Positions 42,584-53,770 of a stretch of 64,000 nucleotides of DNA are shown here, piece after piece. Positions within the stretch are counted from its first letter, which is position 1; each line of letters starts with the position of its first letter. Source of the DNA: Chthonomonas calidirosea (GTDB lineage: Bacteria > Armatimonadota > Fimbriimonadia > Fimbriimonadales > Fimbriimonadaceae); assembly GCA_945882415.1 (NCBI GenBank), contig CAMCWC010000002.1:248001-312000 (forward strand). Reading direction: 5' to 3'. The notes under the pieces are model-generated. The model worked only from the letters and a program-made list of their open reading frames with translations. It did no database searches and was not told the DNA's origin. The translations under genes and the position numbers were made by a program.

Positions 42584-45529
42584 ATGGGCAGACAGGAATT
42601 GGTGGTTCGATGGGCGGGGGTGGCTTTCGCATCAGGAAGCGTCCTCTGGGCGTCAACGCTATCGGTTTCAGCGCAAGCGCCGTCCGAAGAGCCGAAAGTT
42701 TCGGCGGATCAAGCCGCATTCTTTGAAGCCAAGATTCGGCCCGTGCTGGCTGAGAACTGCCTCAGTTGCCATGGCGCAAAGGTTCAGATTTCCGGCTTGC
42801 GTCTGGATACCCGAGCGGGATTTTTGCGGGGGACGAGTTCGGGAAAGAAGCTGATTGGAATGCCCGCCGATCAGAACCCATTGCTCGAGGTGCTGCGGTA
42901 CGGCGGAAAGATCAAGATGCCGCCGACTGGCAAGCTAAAGCCAGCCCAGATTGCCGACTTCGAAGCATGGATCGCGATGGGTGCGCCCTGGCCCAACTCA
43001 AGTGCGACAAAGGAAGCTTCGACCGGTGAGTTGTGGTCGCTCGTGCCGGTGAAGAAACCGGCCCTGCCGGCGGTGAAGGCGAAGACTTGGGTGCGGAACC
43101 CGATTGATGCTTTTGTGCTCGCCAGGCTCGAATCCAAAAAGCTCACTCCCGCCACCGAGACTGATCGACGAAGCCTACTGCGCCGTCTGAACTATGACCT
43201 GATCGGCTTGCCTCCGACCGCTCAAGAGGTCGCGGAGTTTCAGGCGGACAAGTCCGCGGACGCTTACGAAAAGGTGGTCGACCGACTTCTGGCCTCTCCG
43301 CACTACGGCGAGCGATGGGCGCGGCACTGGCTCGACGTGGCGCGGTACGCCGACACCAAAGGCTACACCTTCGAAGAAGATCGCAACTATCCGAACGCGT
43401 ACACCTACCGCAACTGGGTGATCAATGCGCTGAACCGGGACCTGCCGTATGACCAATTTGTGATCCAACAGATCGCGGCAGACCGGATTCCGGCCGTGGC
43501 CGAAGGCGATGATAAAACTCCGCTTGCGGCAATGGGATTCTTGACGCTGGGACGTCGATTCCTCAACTCGGTGCCGGACATCATCGACGACCGGATTGAC
43601 GTGACCACGCGTGGATTCCAGGCATTTACCGTGAGTTGCGCTCGATGCCACGACCACAAGTTCGACCCGATTCCGACGCAGGATTATTACTCGCTGTACG
43701 GAATTTTCGATTCTTCGCGGGAGGAAACGATGCCGATTTCTCCGAAGCCGATCCGCGCCCCGTGGAGCCAGCATCAGGCCGCGGTTTCCGATCTCGAGAC
43801 CAAGATCCGAACCACCGTGATGGGCCAGATGGCTCGGTTGCGAAAAATTGCCGCCGATCCGGCCCAGGCGAAATCACTCTCGGCCGAAATCAAAGGCATC
43901 CTGCAAGGCATTCGCCCGGAAGTCACCCCGGCTGGGGACAACTTGAACAAGCTGTTTACGGTCTTTGAACCAGCCGCCTTGGAGTCCATCAAGTCGATGG
44001 CCCCGAGGCTCGATAAGCTCCGCGCTTCGGCACCGCAAACGCCGGAGTTCGCGATGGCAATGGTCGACAATAACCCGCATGACGGAGTTGTTTTCAAACG
44101 CGGAAACCCCGGTAATCAGGGCGAAAAAGCCCCGCGCCGATTCCTTGCGGCGCTGCAGAAACCGGGAGAAGAGCGGACGGAATGGAAGGGAACGAGTGGG
44201 CGCTTGGAATTAGCGAAATCGATCGCCTCTCCCTCAAACCCGCTCACCGCACGCGTCTTTGTGAACCGCGTTTGGCACCACCATTTCGGAGCAGGAATTG
44301 TCCGAACGCCGTCCGATTTCGGCCGCCAAGGGGAAAAACCAACCCATCCGGAACTGCTTGATTATCTCGCCGCCACGTTCGTCGAGAACGGCTGGTCGAT
44401 CAAAAAACTTCACCGGATGATCGTGACTTCGGCGACCTATCGCCAGAAATCGGAAGTCCCCAAGGCGACCTTAAACGCCGACCCAGATAACCGCTGGCTC
44501 GCGCGATTTAGCCGACGGCGGCTCGATCTCGAGCAGACTCGCGATTCACTTTTCCTTGCTTCGGGTGAGCTGGATTTGAAGCAAGTTGGCGGCAAATCCG
44601 TGGACCTTTGGGCGAAGCCGTTTGCTCGCCGACGGGCGGTGTATGGCTTCATTGAGCGCCAAAACCTGCCGGGCGTTTTCCGGACTTTTGACTTCGCCAG
44701 CCCAGATAGCACGAATGCTCGGAGATTCCAAACGACCGTCCCCCAGCAAGCACTCTTCCTAATGAATTCGCCGCTGACGGTGGAGCAGGCAAAGGTTTTA
44801 ACCGCTCGCCCCGAGATTGCCCAGGCGAAGAGCCCGACGGAGCAGGTGAAGCAACTTTACCGACGGCTCCTTAGCCGGTCGCCCGAACCCGAAGAGCTAG
44901 AAGCCGGTCTTCAATTTTTGGCGTCCGGACCGGCAATTGTCGCGCAGCCGCAGCCAGTGTGGCAATACGGCTACGGTCGAATCGACGCGACCACCCAGCG
45001 CGTTCAAGACTATCGACCGCTACAGGCGTTCCGGGAAAACCGCTACCAGGCGAGCGAGAAGCTCCCGGACCCGGCCCTTGGGTACCTCTTGCTCAACGAA
45101 GTCGGGGGGCATCCCGGTAACGACGACAATCACGGCATCATCCGCCGATGGATTGCGCCAGAAACCATGACGGTCTCAATTACGGGCGACCTGAACCACC
45201 CGGACAAGAACGGAAATGGCGTCCAAGCCAGAATCGTGAGCAGTCGATTGGGCCTGCTGGGCGACTGGATAGCCTTCAACAAAATCGTCAAGACAGAGGT
45301 ACCTCTCGTGATGGTTCAGAAAGGCGACTTCATCGACTTTGTCGTGACGCCGAACGGTTCGACCTCGAACGACGGATTCGGCTGGGCGCCGACGCTGAAG
45401 AAAACCGGAAGCGGCCAGCTATGGAGCGCAAACGCAGGCTTCGTGGCCCCGCCGGAGGCACCGATCAGCCGATTGGCTCTTTTCGCCCAAGCACTCATGC
45501 TGACGAACGAGTTTATGTTTGTGGACTAG
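42584..45529 (+). CDS. PSCyt1/DUF1549/DUF1553 secreted protein
   Basis: A 981-residue exported protein of the planctomycete cytochrome type. After the signal peptide, a PSCyt1 domain carries the haem motif CLSCH (C60, C63, H64); DUF1549 spans roughly 170-380 (DAFVLARLESKKL, HYGERWARHWLDVARYADTKGY) and DUF1553 roughly 540-770 (NPLTARVFVNRVWHHHFG, PSDFGRQGEKPTHPELLDYLA). About 150 extra C-terminal residues follow with a beta-rich end. Function of these proteins is not settled; haem-linked breakdown of complex matter is one idea. The usual DUF1501 partner is not next to it but one gene away. Confidence 0.92.
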   Translation: MGRQELVVRWAGVAFASGSVLWASTLSVSAQAPSEEPKVSADQAAFFEAKIRPVLAENCLSCHGAKVQISGLRLDTRAGFLRGTSSGKKLIGMPADQNPLLEVLRYGGKIKMPPTGKLKPAQIADFEAWIAMGAPWPNSSATKEASTGELWSLVPVKKPALPAVKAKTWVRNPIDAFVLARLESKKLTPATETDRRSLLRRLNYDLIGLPPTAQEVAEFQADKSADAYEKVVDRLLASPHYGERWARHWLDVARYADTKGYTFEEDRNYPNAYTYRNWVINALNRDLPYDQFVIQQIAADRIPAVAEGDDKTPLAAMGFLTLGRRFLNSVPDIIDDRIDVTTRGFQAFTVSCARCHDHKFDPIPTQDYYSLYGIFDSSREETMPISPKPIRAPWSQHQAAVSDLETKIRTTVMGQMARLRKIAADPAQAKSLSAEIKGILQGIRPEVTPAGDNLNKLFTVFEPAALESIKSMAPRLDKLRASAPQTPEFAMAMVDNNPHDGVVFKRGNPGNQGEKAPRRFLAALQKPGEERTEWKGTSGRLELAKSIASPSNPLTARVFVNRVWHHHFGAGIVRTPSDFGRQGEKPTHPELLDYLAATFVENGWSIKKLHRMIVTSATYRQKSEVPKATLNADPDNRWLARFSRRRLDLEQTRDSLFLASGELDLKQVGGKSVDLWAKPFARRRAVYGFIERQNLPGVFRTFDFASPDSTNARRFQTTVPQQALFLMNSPLTVEQAKVLTARPEIAQAKSPTEQVKQLYRRLLSRSPEPEELEAGLQFLASGPAIVAQPQPVWQYGYGRIDATTQRVQDYRPLQAFRENRYQASEKLPDPALGYLLLNEVGGHPGNDDNHGIIRRWIAPETMTVSITGDLNHPDKNGNGVQARIVSSRLGLLGDWIAFNKIVKTEVPLVMVQKGDFIDFVVTPNGSTSNDGFGWAPTLKKTGSGQLWSANAGFVAPPEAPISRLALFAQALMLTNEFMFVD

Positions 45530-45534
45530 TTCGG

Positions 45535-47292
45535 TTACTGCTTCTTCCGTGTGTCGTCACTGTAAATGCCAACCGACGCGGCGAGCTCTTTCGATGTGCC
45601 GAGATCAAGACGCTGAATATCTACAGGCGTGGAGGATATCGATTGATAGTTGTTCGGCGGCTGTAGCGTCTCTGGCATGTAGGCCGTGGTCCAACGGGAA
45701 TCGGCGGCGCTACGCAGCCACAAAGACATGGTGGATGGAAATGGTGGCGCGGTCGGTAGGAGAGCGTACAGAACCTCTTCGCTGACAATTCCCTGCCAAG
45801 CAGATTCAGTCAGCGCTTCGCGATACCGTGCCTGTGCTCTTGCATTAAGCGACCGCTGCGGCAAGATTTGACCAGCGTAAAGACGCTTGCGCTCGGCTTC
45901 TGAAAGTGTCCCGATGAGTCGAAAGCCTACGATTCCGGTGCGCAACGGAGCCATCAGAAAATTGACGTTGTAATCTCTAGAGTCCGCAAACGAAGCCGCC
46001 TGCTCGTCGGTTAGCCCGCCCGCAAATTTTGCGTAGCTATCGGTTGAGAGCATTCCACTTGGCTTCACCTCGGCGTTGGCAGCCAGCACCAGATCCTCGG
46101 CCGGCTCAATTGGCAGATAGGTCCATCGCGTCCGCTTGCGCCCCATGAGCCAGCCATCACTCGCTCGAACATGGTAGCCACGGGTTACGAAGGCTACTGG
46201 TTCCAACTCACGGCTCTTCAGCCACTCCGCCACGGTCGCTCCATTTGTCCAGCCCCAATGGGTCTCGGGAATGCGGAATGCCTCCGCGACAACGGGCAGC
46301 TTTGTTCGTCGATGGAGCTCCTGAAGCTGGTCTGCCATCGTGAGGGTTCGATTTTTCGGCGGGTCGCTGGGTAGCGGTCCGGGTTCCGTCAACTCGGTTT
46401 GAAGGATCTCAGGAGACTGAGTGCCCTCCCAAGCCGCATCCCTTTCATTCTTTGCGCCCACGCGAGGGGTTCTGGCCCAGTCTTGTCCCATCGAGCTGCC
46501 GCTGGACTCACCACCCGATTTTTCTAGCGTTTGTCGCTTAAATTCGATCCTGTCGTCCTTGAACCGCAGCATTAAGACGCCCCTTGTTCGGGGTGGATCT
46601 TTGGGATCGTAGGATTGCGTAACAAGGTCGGGAGGCAATGCGGGCAGACCAGGCACCGGCGGGCTGAGAGCAAACACGGTTTGCCCGGTGAAGAACCGAT
46701 CAGCTTGTTGTTGACCCAATTGAGCAAGCACGGCTCCGGCAGCCTTTTCGACGGAAGCAGATCGATTGTCCTTGGCAATTGTCTTCTTGATCAGATCAAG
46801 TACCCGTTGATTTGAGTCCGAATCCGGCCGCTTTGTCTTTGCCGCGGCGTCACGCTGTGCCATCTCTGCCTCGAGCGCACTGGGGCTCAATCGCGAGATT
46901 CTGGCGAGCTCAGCGCAATACTCGCGCAGTCCTTGCTGCTGCGCCTTCGCTTCGGCGAGGCGGATTCGTTCGTCGGCAGCGGCAATTTCGGCTGGCTCGA
47001 CCAGTCGGTACCTCTCGCCCACCGGTTCCCACTTCAAGAGGAGCGCATCGGCAGCACGGTCCATGACCTCATTGAGCGGGCGATCGATGCAAAACACCGC
47101 CATCTTCCGTTCTTGTAGCTTCGCCTGAACCAGGATCTCGACGCCTGTTTTGTCCTTGATCAATGTTGCGAACTGCTTTACCGGGAGATATTTATGATTC
47201 AACGTGACCAGCGGGCTAAGGCGCGTGTCGGTGCTCACGGTTGGAACGGACTGCACCGTAAGCACGATCGAGAGCAAAGCAATGGGCGACAT
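45535..47292 (-). CDS. Secreted protein with STN-like N-terminal domain
   Basis: A 585-residue exported protein that I cannot assign. After a signal peptide, residues 25-105 (NHKYLPVKQFATLIKDKTG, RPLNEVMDRAADALLLKW) resemble the secretin/TonB short N-terminal domain. A long Ala/Gln/Arg helical part, a second STN-like stretch (about 310-375, MADQLQELHRRTKLPVVAE) and a mixed C-terminal part follow. It is on the opposite strand between two genes that normally adjoin. No catalytic motif is visible. Confidence 0.65.
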   Translation of the reverse strand: MSPIALLSIVLTVQSVPTVSTDTRLSPLVTLNHKYLPVKQFATLIKDKTGVEILVQAKLQERKMAVFCIDRPLNEVMDRAADALLLKWEPVGERYRLVEPAEIAAADERIRLAEAKAQQQGLREYCAELARISRLSPSALEAEMAQRDAAAKTKRPDSDSNQRVLDLIKKTIAKDNRSASVEKAAGAVLAQLGQQQADRFFTGQTVFALSPPVPGLPALPPDLVTQSYDPKDPPRTRGVLMLRFKDDRIEFKRQTLEKSGGESSGSSMGQDWARTPRVGAKNERDAAWEGTQSPEILQTELTEPGPLPSDPPKNRTLTMADQLQELHRRTKLPVVAEAFRIPETHWGWTNGATVAEWLKSRELEPVAFVTRGYHVRASDGWLMGRKRTRWTYLPIEPAEDLVLAANAEVKPSGMLSTDSYAKFAGGLTDEQAASFADSRDYNVNFLMAPLRTGIVGFRLIGTLSEAERKRLYAGQILPQRSLNARAQARYREALTESAWQGIVSEEVLYALLPTAPPFPSTMSLWLRSAADSRWTTAYMPETLQPPNNYQSISSTPVDIQRLDLGTSKELAASVGIYSDDTRKKQ

Positions 47293-47409
47293 GGTCAGTG
47301 TTCTGATGTTCCGGGGCCGGTGGCGTTATGCCCGCCAAGTGGGTTTGTACCTGGGTCATGCAAAGCAATCAATCGCGAACTGTCGTAAGATGGAACGCGC
47401 GAGGAGCCA

Positions 47410-48863
<1,454 letters not shown>

Positions 48864-48867
<4 letters not shown>

Positions 48868-49751
48868 CCAATCTTTCTCATAAGGTTTTCCCAACCTGGC
48901 TGAAGCCCTTTATAAGAACGAATTTCCGGGGTCATCCCATAGAGGGTTGTGCGCAAGGCATCCATTATCGCCGCGTCTTTGTGAATATCTGCCGCCGGGA
49001 CGAAGCCCACCCGAATGAAGAACAAAGCCGCGTTTGCTTCGGGCAAGCCGATCATGACCTGTCGTTCGTACCGTAGCCAGAACTCGTCGCCGGTGAATAT
49101 TGGTGACTTAGCGTGCACCGGATGGTGATTCAGTTCCGTGTCATCGGTCAGGGTCCAAACAAATCGTACAAACGGTCCTTTGTGGATCATGCCTTGCACA
49201 AGGCCCGCCGAAGCCGGGTTGATTTTCTCAAATCCGGGCACCGGCGCGTGAACCTGGACAAACGAGTTTCCTATCTTAGATTCGGGCGCCCAGTGGCTCG
49301 GCGAACAAACATGGATGTATGCCGTCCAATCCCGCACGCCGTCCCAGGCTACGATCGCCACGTCTTCTTGCACGTTGCGCATGAGGAGATCGAGGTTCGC
49401 TTTGGGGTCTTGATCGAGCCAAATAACTGGTTCGAAAAGCGAAGACCTGAGCCCAGCGTCCACGAGGCTGAACCACTGCGGGTGCTCCAGAACCAACCGA
49501 TTTGCCATGGCCCGGAGCGCAGTAGTGGCTACCTCATCACTCAGGTCAGACTCCATCACGCATCGCTCCGGAGCATCGGCCAATGAGCAGGCTTTGCTGG
49601 CAACAAACCTGGGGTACTCAGAATCGATCTGGAAGGCGTGACCATCGGCCGCGCCGTTGCCAAAGTCCGTTCCGAGCAGCTTTAGGTTCGGGTTGACGTC
49701 ATACGATCCCCGAAGGAAGGGGAAATAGACCGCTGGCGCCGGGAATTGCAT
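48864..49751 (-). CDS. DUF3445 haem-dependent oxidative N-demethylase-like protein
   Basis: A 295-residue protein with the DUF3445 (HODM alpha-subunit-like) hallmarks: DWTAYIHVCSPSHWAPESKIG, VHAPVPGFEKINPA, RFVWTLTDDTELNHHP and an RYERQVMIGLPEANAALFFIR-type segment. The family binds haem through a conserved His and demethylates amines in dimethylamine pathways. The flavin- and iron-sulfur-containing partner subunits are not nearby. TAGAAT lies six bases before the ATG, which supports this start. The substrate is unknown. Confidence 0.88.
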
Positions 49752-49757
49752 GCGAAG

Positions 49758-49763
49758 ATTCTA
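49758..49763 (-). promoter_or_regulatory. -10-like hexamer of the DUF3445 gene
   Basis: TAGAAT on the minus strand, six bases before the ATG at 49751; leaderless pattern. Confidence 0.45.
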
Positions 49764-49807
49764 ACCCCTTGCACCAAACCGCTGATCCCAAGTAACGTGC
49801 CAGAAAG

Positions 49808-50779
49808 ATGGAATACATAAACCTCGGGAAAACGGGTCTTAAAGTCTCTCGAATCTGCCTTGGCTGCATGACTTACGGCGAGCCACTTCGCGGAGCTCAC
49901 CCGTGGTCGTTGCCCGAGGACATCAGCCGCCCCTTCTTCGCCAAGGCACTCGAGGCTGGCATCAACTTCTTCGACACGGCCAACGTGTACTCCGATGGCA
50001 CGAGCGAAGAGTTTCTGGGCCGGGCAATGAAAGACCTTGCTCGTCGTGATGAAGTCGTGATTGCCACGAAAGTCCACGGACGAATGCGCGCAGATGCGAA
50101 CGGCGGCGGACTCAGTCGCAAGGCGATTTTCACCGAAATCGATGCGAGCCTTTCGCGACTCGGGATGGATTATGTGGACCTGTACCAAATCCATCGTTGG
50201 GACAACAACACGCCAATCGAGGAAACTCTCGAAGCCCTCCACGATGTCGTGAAATCCGGCAAAGCCCGTTACATTGGGGCAAGCAGCATGTACGCGTGGC
50301 AGTTCTCCAAGGCGCTCTACTTGGCAGAGCAGCACGGCTGGACGCGGTTTGTCAGCATGCAAAACCACTACAACCTGCTCTATCGAGAAGAGGAGCGAGA
50401 GATGCTCGGACTCTGCGCAGATCAAGGTATCGGTGTGATTCCGTGGAGTCCACTGGCACGAGGACGGCTCACGCGGGACTGGAATGAGGCCACCGAACGT
50501 AGCGAGACAGATGCCTTCGGAAAGACTCTTTACGTGCCACAAGACCAAGAGATTGTTGAAGCGGTTTCGCGCATCGCAGCGGCGCGGGGCATCTCGCGGG
50601 CACAAGTGAGCTTGGCTTGGATGCTCAGCAAGCCGACCATTTCCTCTCCGATCATCGGTGCCTCCAAGATCGGTCACTTAGAGGATGCGGTGGCTGCCGT
50701 TGACCTGAAGCTCGACGCTTCGGAGATTCAGGAACTTGAGGCACCTTACGTTCCGCACCGAATTGCGGGCTTCTCGTAG
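49808..50779 (+). CDS. Aldo/keto reductase (general-stress/YdhF-like branch)
   Basis: A 323-residue carbonyl reductase beginning MEYINLGKTGLKVS, as in the long-subunit AKR branch. Catalytic tetrad D56, Y61, K88 and H129 (NFFDTANVYS, VVIATKVHG, YQIHRWD); the cofactor loop is SSPIIGASKIGHLEDAVAA. It opens a two-gene unit with trmO, 14 bases downstream. AGAAAG precedes the ATG. Substrate unknown. Confidence 0.92.
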   Translation: MEYINLGKTGLKVSRICLGCMTYGEPLRGAHPWSLPEDISRPFFAKALEAGINFFDTANVYSDGTSEEFLGRAMKDLARRDEVVIATKVHGRMRADANGGGLSRKAIFTEIDASLSRLGMDYVDLYQIHRWDNNTPIEETLEALHDVVKSGKARYIGASSMYAWQFSKALYLAEQHGWTRFVSMQNHYNLLYREEEREMLGLCADQGIGVIPWSPLARGRLTRDWNEATERSETDAFGKTLYVPQDQEIVEAVSRIAAARGISRAQVSLAWMLSKPTISSPIIGASKIGHLEDAVAAVDLKLDASEIQELEAPYVPHRIAGFS

Positions 50780-50793
50780 ATCGGGTCCTTACG

Positions 50794-51612
50794 ATGGATG
50801 AAAGAGAGCTGGCGGTCCGCCCGATTGCGTACGTGCGGACCAACCGGCGATTCAAGTTTGATGCCCCAAGCCAACCTGAGCTTGCATCGGAGGAACGCAA
50901 TCACATTGAGTTTCTTCCGGATGATCGCTTGCGCGCCGGACTTCAAGATCTAGAAGGCTTTGACCGAATCTGGTTGATCTCCTGGTTTGATCGAAACACC
51001 ACCTGGCGGCCACGGGTTTTGCCGCCGCGTGGACCCGCAAAGCGGCGTGGCGTATTCTCAACACGAAGTCCGCACCGTCCAAATCCGATTGGCTTAACCG
51101 CCGTCACGTTGTTCGGAATTCAGGGAGGAGTTCTGGAAGTTGGTCCCCTGGATCTAACCGACGGAACGCCGATTCTCGATGTGAAGCCATACCTTCGCAC
51201 CGTCGATGCCCATCCCGAAAGCAGTCTTGGCTGGCTAGAGTCGGTGCAAGCGCTCGAGAGCGAACGCGCCCCGTACGAGCTCGAGCTCACCGTTCAGGCG
51301 GAGACCGAGCTTCGGTGGTTGTTGACGCATTGGCATGTTGACTTCACGGCCCGGGCGTTTTCTATCCTGGCAAGGGACCCTAGCCCACACCGGACTCGCC
51401 GCATTCTCCAGCTAGAAGAAAACCGGTATCGCATCGCATGCGGAGCTTGGCGGATGTACTTCCATCTGAGCGAGAGCCGCGTCATCGTGGAAGAAATAGA
51501 AAAGGGGTATTCAGACGAAACGCTGAATACCCCGGGGAATGAAGAAGCAATCGACCGTGAAGCGCAAATTGCCTTCCATGCTTGGAAGCATGGAGGAAAC
51601 GCTCCGGCGTAG
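50794..51612 (+). CDS. trmO: tRNA (t6A37) N6-methyltransferase, TrmO/TsaA family
   Basis: SAM-dependent enzyme of 272 residues that adds a methyl group to t6A37 of threonine tRNA. The TsaA beta-barrel has the signature RSPHRPNPIGL with KRRGVFST before it, plus GFDRIWLISWFD and LDLTDGTPILDVKPYL. A C-terminal extension (about 165-272) includes the usual small TrmO_C-like region. An 11-bp hairpin lies inside the coding sequence (51504-51533), and the stop codon itself is in the loop of a terminator hairpin. Confidence 0.92.
   Translation: MDERELAVRPIAYVRTNRRFKFDAPSQPELASEERNHIEFLPDDRLRAGLQDLEGFDRIWLISWFDRNTTWRPRVLPPRGPAKRRGVFSTRSPHRPNPIGLTAVTLFGIQGGVLEVGPLDLTDGTPILDVKPYLRTVDAHPESSLGWLESVQALESERAPYELELTVQAETELRWLLTHWHVDFTARAFSILARDPSPHRTRRILQLEENRYRIACGAWRMYFHLSESRVIVEEIEKGYSDETLNTPGNEEAIDREAQIAFHAWKHGGNAPA
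51504..51533. repeat. Perfect inverted repeat inside trmO
   Basis: GGGGTATTCAG and CTGAATACCCC pair perfectly around an eight-base loop, 80 bases before the stop. It is in coding sequence and may pause or attenuate transcription. Confidence 0.5.
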
Positions 51613-51625
51613 TATCGCCGGAGCG
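51600..51625. terminator. Hairpin containing the trmO stop codon
   Basis: CGCTCCGGCG-TAGTAT-CGCCGGAGCG: a perfect 10-bp stem whose loop starts with the trmO TAG stop. It lies between convergent genes and has no T tract. Confidence 0.6.
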
Positions 51626-51637
51626 GCATCTGCTGTC

Positions 51638-52333
51638 TCAATCAATTTCGAGCTTTAACTGCATCGTCGTCTTGGCATTGACTTCTGGCTTGTACGGGAA
51701 GAATCCCGTGAGATAAGCATTTGCCTGAGCCTTTATTTCGGGTGCCATAAACGGGATGGTTCGCTTCCATGTTCTAAGCCCTTTACCGCTCTTCACCAAT
51801 ATCCAGCCGCCTTCAAAGCGAGTAGGGTACTCGCGGTACACCTTGCCTGAGTTCATGCTGATCGAGAGGGGCCAGGCGCCGGATGGATAGTTCACGTTGT
51901 ACGTTGCGGCGGAGCTATCATTGATTCCATGCCCAATTCGGGAATCAAACTCCAGATACCCAGAGTTAGGAGTACCGCTACCACCAGTCGTCGAGATTGA
52001 TCCGAATACCGATCCTTCCACAACTCGGCTGAGCAAGACGAGTCCGGGCTGCCCTTCGCCTTCGACCGTCTCGCTAAAGAAGACGTCAAACTCGTACGAC
52101 ATGCATCCAACCGCATGGGACAACTGGCTTCGATTTGAACCTGGAACCAAGGTAAACGTGGCCTTCGACGTGGCAACGGCTTGCGCAGTATTGGTGCCCA
52201 AAGTGTTGCTCCAAGTTGAATCGCCGGAAATCGTATAGTCGGTCTTCGATAACCGAGGACTTCCGAAGAAGAATCGTCCCGCGCAGGCAAAGCTCGTAAG
52301 TCCGATAAGCGCAATCGAGATGGCGACTCTCAT
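51638..52333 (-). CDS. Secreted protein of unknown function
   Basis: A 231-residue exported protein (signal peptide ending near CAG, residue 19) rich in Ser, Thr and Gly with beta-type alternation; no motif recognised. It is coupled to the gene upstream by an ATGA overlap (52330-52333), and the two likely act together. A position like 'SVFGSISTTGGSGTPNSG' is low complexity. It follows a separate transcript from the metal-handling operon upstream. Confidence 0.55.
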   Translation of the reverse strand: MRVAISIALIGLTSFACAGRFFFGSPRLSKTDYTISGDSTWSNTLGTNTAQAVATSKATFTLVPGSNRSQLSHAVGCMSYEFDVFFSETVEGEGQPGLVLLSRVVEGSVFGSISTTGGSGTPNSGYLEFDSRIGHGINDSSAATYNVNYPSGAWPLSISMNSGKVYREYPTRFEGGWILVKSGKGLRTWKRTIPFMAPEIKAQANAYLTGFFPYKPEVNAKTTMQLKLEID

Positions 52334-52935
52334 GGTTTCACCTCTTCGACTTTGCCGATGATGACATCGTACGAGAGCTTCGTTGGTGCGACTTCATTGT
52401 TACGAGTTACCGCAAGCTTAGGGAACTGGAAGTTGCCATAAGCGACATACTCGCCATTCACCTTCTGCATACTAAGGTTTTGGTGAACCTTCGGAAGCAC
52501 CATCGTCATTCCGCTAAAGAACGTGTCGCTACTATCCTGTCGATAGATGCTGGCGATTCCTTGGAAGGCTTCCGCTACGCCGTTTTCGACTGCGGCACCG
52601 TTGATGTACGGAGATAGCTTGACGCGAATCAGGGTCGGTGCCTGTGAGTCTGGCGTTGGTGGAGTCCAAGTAATCTTGTACTTCATCGACGCGCGATACT
52701 CGACCTTCTCATTGGTCGGGTGTTGAATCAGTTCGATTCGGCCGTTGATTCGAGTCATTTCCTTCGAAACGAGGTCGGTGCCAACCGCGGAGCCCATCTC
52801 GTTTTCGAAAGCTAATACCTTAGCTTCGAACGGCGAAATGAACATCGCGGAATCGGACACGCGGGTCGGAAGTTGCAGGGCTGCTACTCCAGAAACCGAT
52901 AGGACGAGAATTGCTGTGACAGAAAAGTGTCTCAT
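52330..52935 (-). CDS. Secreted protein of unknown function
   Basis: A 201-residue exported protein with a signal peptide ending near VAALQ, followed by a beta-rich domain (KVEYRASMKYKITWTPPTP, KVHQNLSMQKVNGEYVAYG). No family recognised. ATG at 52935 is chosen over the TTG one codon before, with TAGACT eight bases upstream on the minus strand. Its stop overlaps the next ATG, giving a two-gene unit. Confidence 0.55.
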   Translation of the reverse strand: MRHFSVTAILVLSVSGVAALQLPTRVSDSAMFISPFEAKVLAFENEMGSAVGTDLVSKEMTRINGRIELIQHPTNEKVEYRASMKYKITWTPPTPDSQAPTLIRVKLSPYINGAAVENGVAEAFQGIASIYRQDSSDTFFSGMTMVLPKVHQNLSMQKVNGEYVAYGNFQFPKLAVTRNNEVAPTKLSYDVIIGKVEEVKP

Positions 52936-52943
52936 CAAAACTA

Positions 52944-52949
52944 AGTCTA
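52944..52949 (-). promoter_or_regulatory. -10-like hexamer of the two-gene secreted unit
   Basis: TAGACT on the minus strand, eight bases before the ATG at 52935; no ribosome binding site between them. It separates this pair from the upstream operon. Confidence 0.4.
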
Positions 52950-53026
52950 CAAGGTCTTTTGCAGCCCGCCTTGAATTGCCGAAGCGAAACGGTCAATTGC
53001 TTCGTCTTAGGCAAAATGCCCGGAAA

Positions 53027-53770
53027 CTAGAAACTCTTCGACAATCCGACGGTGAAGGTCAGCGAGTTTCGGCTCTCACTAACAGCGGATCCGAAGCGCA
53101 TTCGCAGGCTGTAGTCCAGAACGGTTGTGACGTCAATCTGCCGGCGAATCCCGATTCCCGCCCAACTGTTCTGCCAAGAATCCATTCGGCTCTGCTCGAT
53201 CCCGAGTTCTGCCAGGAAAGTTGTGTCGAAGTGGTTGGGGTACCCGAGCGGCAACGAATAGCCTAGGATCGCGCCAAAAGCAACCTTACCGGTCGCCGCA
53301 ACTCCAAGGTTCAAGTGAAACTTATCGTAAGTCCTCGCTTGCTTTGACAGGATCAAACGGGCTCGGACATCCGCGTTGCGGGCGGAACCGGTAGTTGGAG
53401 CTTCCATCTCAACGCGGTAGCCAATGGCAGGAGCGTTCCCAATCTCACGGGATAACCCTTCGAAATAGCTCAACTCCAAATTGTTGCCTCGGAGCCTAGC
53501 AGAACCAGAATCGTAGACAGGGTCCCATCCAATCGAGAGGTCCCGATTCTTGGCGAATCCGTACTGAATTTCGGTTCGAAGCCCATACTGCGGCCGACGG
53601 TTCAGGAATGCGAATGCGCTCAAGCCTGTTTGGAGTTCGTAGGATCGATACGCGATGGAGTAGGCGTCCTCGAACGTGAGCGGACGCTCTTTATCCAGAT
53701 TGTTGTGGTCGCTTTGGGCCAGAGCCAGGGATGCCATCCCCAAAATTCCAAGTGCGACAATGGCTTTCAC
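53027..53770 (-). CDS. Outer-membrane beta-barrel protein
   Basis: A 247-residue protein with a signal peptide (ending ALAQ) and alternating strands throughout, such as YGLRTEIQYGFAKNRDLSIGW, LNLGVAATGKVAFGAILGYSL and a final strand LTFTVGLSKSF with a C-terminal Phe, the mark of BAM-inserted barrels. About ten to twelve strands can be counted. It is the last gene of the metal-handling operon, overlapping the gene before by ATGA. It could be the outer-membrane pore of the system; specificity unknown. Confidence 0.75.
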   Translation of the reverse strand: MKAIVALGILGMASLALAQSDHNNLDKERPLTFEDAYSIAYRSYELQTGLSAFAFLNRRPQYGLRTEIQYGFAKNRDLSIGWDPVYDSGSARLRGNNLELSYFEGLSREIGNAPAIGYRVEMEAPTTGSARNADVRARLILSKQARTYDKFHLNLGVAATGKVAFGAILGYSLPLGYPNHFDTTFLAELGIEQSRMDSWQNSWAGIGIRRQIDVTTVLDYSLRMRFGSAVSESRNSLTFTVGLSKSF

